Source: Candidatus Woesearchaeota archaeon (GTDB lineage Archaea > Nanobdellota > Nanobdellia > Woesearchaeales > GW2011-AR4). From it: a DNA stretch of 25,402 nt. The position numbers and the translations under genes are program-made. Numbering within the stretch: position 1 is the stretch's first letter; every line of letters starts with the position of its first letter. Below are positions 21,321 to 25,402 of the stretch, piece after piece. The notes under the pieces were generated by a model. It had not been told where the DNA came from. It saw nothing but the letters and a program-made list of their open reading frames with translations, and ran no database searches. The stretch spans positions 1 through 25,402 of the forward strand of contig JAHWGX010000049.1 of assembly GCA_019323655.1 (NCBI GenBank), given 5' to 3'.

Positions 21321-21818
21321 ATGGAAAATCAAGCCATGAGCAAAGAGTGTATCATTTCTACTTTTAACAGCTTCAACAATGATGAAAAAATAGAACTGCT
21401 TAATTCAATGATATCCACGCTTAGGGAAAAGCCCTCTAAAGATTATATTCCGGTTGGGATTTTTGACAATGATAAGCTAAGCATCTTTGAGGCGCTGGTA
21501 AAATATACTAGGGAAAATTTAAAGTTCAGGTTTGTTAAAACTGCTTCTTTGCTTAACAGAAGCGATAAGACTATATGGGCTACCTATAAAAAAGCGCAGC
21601 GTAAAATGAGTTTGCCTTTTGATTCTGTCCATTCTGAAATTAAAATCCCGATAACGAGTTTTTCTGACAGGAATTTTACGATTTTTGAAAGCTTGGTATT
21701 TCATCTTAAAGAGATGGACCTTACAAATCATGAAATTGCGGTAATGCTTCACAGGGATGACCGGACAATATGGAGCGTCTATGACCGGGCGAAAAGAAAA
21801 AAATGGGCAAAAAAATAA
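21321..21818 (+). CDS. Duplicated helix-turn-helix protein
   Basis: This 165-residue protein has a helical N-terminus (about 1-45) and then two copies of one domain. The pattern I-P-(V/I)-x-x-F-x-x-x-x-x-(S/T)-I-F-E-(A/S)-L-V ends in a helix-turn-helix of the form (S/M)-L-x-R-x-D-(K/R)-T-I-W-x-x-Y-x-x-A-x-R-K (first near 75-95, second near 142-160). This suggests a DNA-binding regulator. The ATG at 21321 is used rather than the upstream in-frame TTG at 21315. It overlaps the next gene by 16 nt, so the two are translationally linked, and the secreted partner may be its target or controller. The family is not named. Confidence 0.8.
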   Translation: MENQAMSKECIISTFNSFNNDEKIELLNSMISTLREKPSKDYIPVGIFDNDKLSIFEALVKYTRENLKFRFVKTASLLNRSDKTIWATYKKAQRKMSLPFDSVHSEIKIPITSFSDRNFTIFESLVFHLKEMDLTNHEIAVMLHRDDRTIWSVYDRAKRKKWAKK

Positions 21819-22387
21819 ATTTATTCCACAGGAAAATTGAAGTTAAGTTGCTGCTGGAGGTTTTGGGAGTTTACGCTGTCCTAGCCCTAGCGCTTACAGG
21901 CATGTATTATCTGGAGCCCAGACTGACAGGATTTGCAGCTGCTGAAAACCAGCTTAATTATGGTGGAGCGAGCATAGAAATACTGGAATCTGTAATTGAA
22001 GATGGAAACTGGATTGTAAAATTTAAAACATCCGGAACCGGAAGCTTAATGGTATCTGCAACTGGAGGAACTTATGCTGAATTGTATAATGATGATTATG
22101 CTACAATGAACAGCATGGATATTTTGGAATTGAGATGCGGTGAATTTGAGATTTTTAATAATGACAATTTGATAATAACTGAGGGTGTGTGGTTTATTTT
22201 ACTTGACGATTCTTTAGCCGAGCCAATTGATTTGGTGTGGGAAAGCATGCCTATAAAGGGTGCGTACATTGAGAGCTATAATTGCGATGATGAAATTGGA
22301 TACTATACTGCAAGAACATTAAAAGAAGGAAGTAATATCCAGGAGTTTGAATTTGGTGGCGAAGTGGAATCTGTTGGTATTAGCTAA
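21803..22387 (+). CDS. Secreted or membrane-anchored protein coupled to the HTH gene
   Basis: This 194-residue protein has a short basic N-terminus and one hydrophobic segment (about 14-34, ending L-T-G-F-A-A-A), followed by an acidic, probably beta-rich outer region with two widely spaced pairs of Cys-containing segments (L-R-C-G-E and Y-N-C-D-D). The anchor could be a signal peptide or uncleaved. It overlaps the preceding HTH gene by 16 nt. I do not recognise a domain; a surface protein of unknown role is the safest statement. Confidence 0.7.
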   Translation: MGKKINLFHRKIEVKLLLEVLGVYAVLALALTGMYYLEPRLTGFAAAENQLNYGGASIEILESVIEDGNWIVKFKTSGTGSLMVSATGGTYAELYNDDYATMNSMDILELRCGEFEIFNNDNLIITEGVWFILLDDSLAEPIDLVWESMPIKGAYIESYNCDDEIGYYTARTLKEGSNIQEFEFGGEVESVGIS

Positions 22388-22585
22388 TTAGATATTGGAG
22401 TCTTATTCTTTAAGTTTTTGAAAGGAAGTGTTTTGTCTAAGGCTTGGAGTTTTGCAATTAATACTCACGGACAAAAATTTTTGTACAATACTTGTCAGTT
22501 CGTAATACTAAAAACATTATGTTTTTTGTATCCCTTTGGGATAAGCAAATGGCATTTATATTGTATAAACTGGTGTTAATTGCAA

Positions 22586-22600
22586 TTTTCTGGCAGCCTT
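22586..22600 (+). repeat. Left copy of a 15-bp inverted repeat flanking the lipoprotein gene
   Basis: TTTTCTGGCAGCCTT at 22586-22600 is the exact reverse complement of AAGGCTGCCAGAAAA at 23528-23542. The two copies enclose the lipoprotein gene and its promoter, about 930 bp apart. Confidence 0.65.
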
Positions 22601-22641
22601 ATAGAGACGAGAAATATTTTTTTTAATGTCGCCGCTTTTGA

Positions 22642-23460
22642 TTATTCAATCTCCAGTGTTTGAATCATTTCTTCAATTTCATCAATATACCCCTCATATT
22701 TATCTATTTCAGCAGAATATCTTATTGAATAAGCTATCTCTCCCCTCACAATATAGTACGTCGTAATTTTTAAATCAACGATATATTTATCTCCTTGAAA
22801 AATATCCCTATCATTTTCTGTATAGATTATTTTGAAAGCCGGATTATTAGCAAGAACGGTTTCTTCCTGAACTAAAATTTCACCTAAAAATTGAGAATTG
22901 ATTGTCGACATTCTCTTGTTAGTGTATTTTTCTAGTGTCATTAAAGTATCATATGTGTTGTCAATATTTATGCCTAATCCAACAAAACGTTCGGATGGCG
23001 GACTGAAACTTACAAAAAATCCAAGAACATCAGATTCTATAATTTCCCAATCAGAGGGATATTTTATTTTTATTCCTTTTTTAGAATATTGTTTGTTTTC
23101 AAAGGATGTTTGTTCTAGTGGTTTTGTCTCATTTATGACTTTTTCTTCAGTTTCAGTCTTGATATCTTCAATACAATAATGACAACTACACATCAATGAA
23201 ACAAGTGGTCTGTCAATATCCATATCTTGTAGATATTTTGTTTCGCATATTACTTTCGTTTCAGGATTTAAATTATTATCATAAATAAATTTAGAATAAC
23301 AAAGATAATCTCTTATAGTTTCATTTTCATATGTTGCTTTATCAATCATTATGACTTCTTCACTCTTTCCATATTGCTCACATTTCAATTCTTCTTTTAC
23401 AGAATTACAACCTACCATAAAAACAAACAATCCAATTATAAATATCAATTTTAGATTCAT
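22642..23460 (-). CDS. Lipoprotein with PsbP-like domain
   Basis: This 272-residue protein has a signal peptide with a lipobox-like F-M-V-G-C (Cys at about 18), a Cys-containing N-terminal region (several Cys, including C-S-C-H-Y-C) and a C-terminal PsbP/DUF1795-like domain (about 125-270). The latter has I-K-Y-P-S-D-W-E-I, I-A-Y-S-I-R-Y-S-A and a final I-E-E-M-I-Q-T-L-E-I-E. The start at 23460 is used because the TATA box (TTTATATA on the - strand, 23491-23484) is centred about 27 nt upstream, implying a leaderless mRNA. It is bracketed by the inverted repeat and is more A/T-rich than nearby genes, which hints at acquisition as a unit. Confidence 0.78.
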   Translation of the reverse strand: MNLKLIFIIGLFVFMVGCNSVKEELKCEQYGKSEEVIMIDKATYENETIRDYLCYSKFIYDNNLNPETKVICETKYLQDMDIDRPLVSLMCSCHYCIEDIKTETEEKVINETKPLEQTSFENKQYSKKGIKIKYPSDWEIIESDVLGFFVSFSPPSERFVGLGINIDNTYDTLMTLEKYTNKRMSTINSQFLGEILVQEETVLANNPAFKIIYTENDRDIFQGDKYIVDLKITTYYIVRGEIAYSIRYSAEIDKYEGYIDEIEEMIQTLEIE

Positions 23461-23527
23461 TAATAATAAAATATACATTAAAATATATAAATATACCTAA
23501 GAGGCAGCGACTTGATTTTATTTAGTA

Positions 23528-23542
23528 AAGGCTGCCAGAAAA
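23528..23542 (-). repeat. Right copy of the 15-bp inverted repeat
   Basis: AAGGCTGCCAGAAAA on the + strand is the perfect inverse of the copy at 22586-22600. It lies 68 bp upstream of the lipoprotein start codon, beyond its promoter. Confidence 0.65.
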
Positions 23543-23556
23543 CTTTTCGGAAGAAA

Positions 23557-23581
23557 TCCGACCCCACGTTTTAGGGTCGGA
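23557..23581. other. G/C-rich 8-bp hairpin
   Basis: TCCGACCC (23557-23564) pairs with GGGTCGGA (23574-23581) around a 9-nt loop. It sits in A/T-rich DNA just beyond the right inverted repeat. Function and strand are unknown. Confidence 0.4.
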
Positions 23582-23753
23582 GAAATTAACAAGGACCTGA
23601 GGTTATCTGCTATAATTTCCGTACGCCTTTAAATAGGATATACTTTTTGCTATATTGGTATAATAAATAGTAAAATTTATATATTAGTATATTTATGGAG
23701 TATAATTCTAGTCCATGTTTAGTACAGTTTTAATCCAAATTTTAGGGAATAAG

Positions 23754-23891
23754 ATGGCGGAAATGAGGTTTACTTTAACAAAGAAGCTGAACGAGCTGAT
23801 TTTGGAGGTTTCTGAAGGGTTGGGTGTGGACAAGTCTGATTATGTCAAGAGCCTGATACTTAATGATTTGAAAAACAAGTTAAGGAAATAA
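23754..23891 (+). CDS. Ribbon-helix-helix protein, copy 1
   Basis: This 45-residue protein has the ribbon-helix-helix (Arc/MetJ/CopG) plan: a short strand M-R-F-T-L-T, helix A (K-K-L-N-E-L-I-L-E-V-S-E-G), a turn L-G-V-D-K-S and helix B (D-Y-V-K-S-L-I-L-N-D-L-K). Such proteins bind DNA as dimers through the strand. A TATA box (TTTATATA, 23676-23683) gives a leader of about 48 nt with AGGG at 23744-23747 before the ATG. The second copy starts 1 nt after its stop, and the surface protein gene follows, so it may regulate that operon. Confidence 0.85.
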   Translation: MAEMRFTLTKKLNELILEVSEGLGVDKSDYVKSLILNDLKNKLRK

Positions 23892-23892
23892 A

Positions 23893-24042
23893 ATGCCGGA
23901 AATGAGGTTTACTGTAACAAAGAAGCTGAACGAGCTGATTTTGGAGGTTTCTGAAGGGTTAGGTGTGGATAAGTCTGATTATGTCAAGAGCCTGATACTT
24001 AATGATTTGAAAAACAGATTCAAGAAAAATGATAAAGGGTAA
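23893..24042 (+). CDS. Ribbon-helix-helix protein, copy 2
   Basis: This 49-residue protein is nearly identical to copy 1: over the first 120 or so bases only four differ (giving A2P, L8V and two silent changes), then the C-termini diverge (N-R-F-K-K-N-D-K-G). This indicates a recent tandem gene duplication. It has the same ribbon-helix-helix plan, including the M-R-F-T-V-T strand that contacts DNA. Its stop at 24040-24042 lies 14 nt inside the following surface protein frame if that starts at 24029. Confidence 0.85.
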   Translation: MPEMRFTVTKKLNELILEVSEGLGVDKSDYVKSLILNDLKNRFKKNDKG

Positions 24043-25402
24043 AGTCTGCAATAATGCAATTAGCAAGAAGGCAAATATGATTGTGTTATTTTTAGTTATA
24101 TTATTTATTACTCTATCAATATCTGTTTTTGCCATTCCAGACAGCTTAACTTTACAGGGAAAACTAACTGATTTAAGCGGGGCATCTCAAGCAGGAACAT
24201 TTAACTTTACCTTTAGGATTTATGATGCGTTTACCGGGGGAAATGTTTTATGGCAGGACGACGACAGGAATATAACCACAGATGCAAACGGAATTTATGA
24301 TGTTATATTGCATAATTTAAGCGCGCTTAATTTTTCGGACCAGTATTATTTGGGAATTACAGTTGGAAGCGACAATGAAAGCGAGCCAAGAGTTAATTTA
24401 ACCTCTACTCCTTATGCTTTCAGGGCAAACATTTCAGAGGATTTGAACAAGGAGAATAAATATACAGTTTCTGTGCTGAATGTTACAGGAAATTTAAGCA
24501 TTGGAGATAACTTTGATGATGTTTTAACTGTTACAACAGGAAGGCTTAACATTACAGACGGGGAAATTAAGACAGTTGGAAATTTAACCTTAGGGGAAAA
24601 AATTGTTTTTGGCTTGGGGCAGGTTATTGATAACTTGATTAGCGGGACTTTAAGGATAAGCGGAATATTAAATGTTACTGGGAATACGACAATTGCTGAG
24701 ACTTTGTTTGTGGATAATACTTCCGGAAGGGTGGGGATTGGGACGACGACTCCGGCATATAGCTTAGATGTGGCTGGAACCTTAAGAGGCCAGAATTTTA
24801 TAACAAGTGCAAATTACTCTGTTAATGATATTCTTATCCCACAAGAAGTTTGGAATTATGGCCCTGTTTCTTTAACGGGCAGTATAGGAATGGATATCTT
24901 GGATTGGGAAGAAAAGGTGAGTGCTACTGTTTTTGAGAGCGCAACTACAATCTTTGTTTCCGCCACTGCCCTGACCAACGGGAATGTGCTTATTGCTTAT
25001 GAAGATGGGGGCAATTCAAACTATGGCACATTAGTTATTTATGATTCTGCCGGCAACCAGATAAAAGCTCCTACTGTTTTTGAAAGCGGAAGGGCTGAAT
25101 CTATTTCCGCCACTGCCCTGACCAACGGGAATGTGCTTATTGCTTATAGGGATCATGACAATTCAGACTACGGCACATTTGTTATTTATGATTCTGCCGG
25201 CAACCAGATAAAAGCTCCTACTGTTTTTGAAAGCGGAGGCATATATTACATATCCGCCACTGCCCTGACCAACGGGAATGTGCTTATTGCTTATGATGAT
25301 GGGGGCAATTCAAACTATGGCACATTAGTTATTTATGATTCTGCCGGCAACCAGATAATAGCTCCTACTGTTTTTGAAAGCGGAAGGGCTGAATCTATTT
25401 CC
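24029..25402 (+). CDS. Large secreted surface protein with repeats (runs off window)
   Basis: The frame is open to the window end (458 codons so far). It has a signal peptide (M17 region, I-V-L-F-L-V-I-L-F-I, cleavage near V-F-A), then an N-terminal domain (about 40-135, with L-Q-G-K-L-T-D near 42-48 and many N-x-S/T sites) and a segment with G-R-V-G-I-G-T-T-T-P-A-Y-S-L-D-V-A-G (about 232-249), a motif seen in phage-tail-like and adhesin proteins. From about residue 300 come 49-residue near-identical repeats, each with A-L-T-N-G-N-V-L-I-A-Y and Y-D-S-A-G-N-Q-I, likely beta-propeller blades. The start could be ATG 24029 (overlapping the regulator) or ATG 24077. It is probably an adhesin or envelope protein. 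Confidence 0.85.
   Translation, partial: MIKGKVCNNAISKKANMIVLFLVILFITLSISVFAIPDSLTLQGKLTDLSGASQAGTFNFTFRIYDAFTGGNVLWQDDDRNITTDANGIYDVILHNLSALNFSDQYYLGITVGSDNESEPRVNLTSTPYAFRANISEDLNKENKYTVSVLNVTGNLSIGDNFDDVLTVTTGRLNITDGEIKTVGNLTLGEKIVFGLGQVIDNLISGTLRISGILNVTGNTTIAETLFVDNTSGRVGIGTTTPAYSLDVAGTLRGQNFITSANYSVNDILIPQEVWNYGPVSLTGSIGMDILDWEEKVSATVFESATTIFVSATALTNGNVLIAYEDGGNSNYGTLVIYDSAGNQIKAPTVFESGRAESISATALTNGNVLIAYRDHDNSDYGTFVIYDSAGNQIKAPTVFESGGIYYISATALTNGNVLIAYDDGGNSNYGTLVIYDSAGNQIIAPTVFESGRAESIS
24926..25402 (+). repeat. Tandem 147-bp repeats in the surface protein gene
   Basis: The unit beginning ACTGTTTTTGA starts at 24926, 25073, 25220 and 25367, an exact 147-bp period (49 codons). Copies differ by few bases, mostly around the end of each unit, and the array continues past the window. 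Such near-identity implies recent expansion or ongoing gene conversion. Confidence 0.9.

Noticed and set aside
24926..25402. CRISPR array
   Set aside because: The regular 147-bp units are an in-frame coding repeat with no unique spacers. No other array was seen in the window.

Overview
The window reads as a stretch of an archaeal genome, most likely a DPANN archaeon of the Woesearchaeota/Pacearchaeota type. Evidence: archaeal-only information genes (NAC, Sec61-beta/SecG, Rpb7/RpoE', Spt4, eS24, eS31, the L1-L10-P1 stalk operon), an archaeal RNase P RNA, three tRNA genes with introns in archaeal and non-canonical positions, TATA boxes centred about 26-29 nt upstream of many start codons (leaderless mRNAs), and many small proteins I recognise only as short, lineage-restricted families. 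The lineage assignment is inference.

Layout. 1-440 holds no gene I can support. 441-4818 (+) is a sensory operon: a small orphan protein, a structured RNA leader, a FIST-domain sensor, a soluble histidine kinase, a single-domain response regulator, a paralogue of the first orphan protein, and a small membrane protein. 4887-5180 (-) holds two intron-containing tRNA genes, probable Thr(GGT) and Leu(CAG); 5260-5434 holds an unassigned structured RNA. 5450-7080 (-) is a tightly packed operon of three paralogous proteins of unknown function, followed by a CBS-domain/zinc-ribbon protein. 7982-8938 (+) is a LAGLIDADG homing endonuclease whose 3' end runs antisense into the 3' half of a tRNA-His gene (8911-9040, -) that carries two introns, one of them in the T-loop. 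9089-10570 (-) has a membrane protein and two paralogous helical proteins; 10625-11856 (-) has NAC, SecG, RNase P RNA and a small membrane protein.

11909-12057 (+) is a second unassigned RNA with its own TATA box, a 15-bp terminal helix and a T7 terminator. It is antisense to the 3' end of a THUMP-domain methyltransferase (12040-13197, -). Then come a membrane-anchored transglutaminase-like protein (13286-15157, +), the archaeal cluster PIN protein - rpoE' - spt4 - eS24 - eS31 (15196-17021, +), a coiled-coil protein (-), and the ribosomal stalk operon L1-L10-P1 (18298-20841, -) with unusually long charged tails on L1 and L10.

The last 4 kb is accessory: a duplicated helix-turn-helix protein overlapping a secreted membrane-anchored protein, a lipoprotein gene flanked by a perfect 15-bp inverted repeat, two nearly identical tandem ribbon-helix-helix genes, and the start of a large secreted surface protein built of near-identical 147-bp repeats that runs off the window.

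Strongest candidates for something undescribed: the structured RNAs at 11909-12057, 5260-5434 and 770-920, and the tRNA introns at the acceptor/D-arm junction and in the T-loop, the latter beside a homing endonuclease gene.
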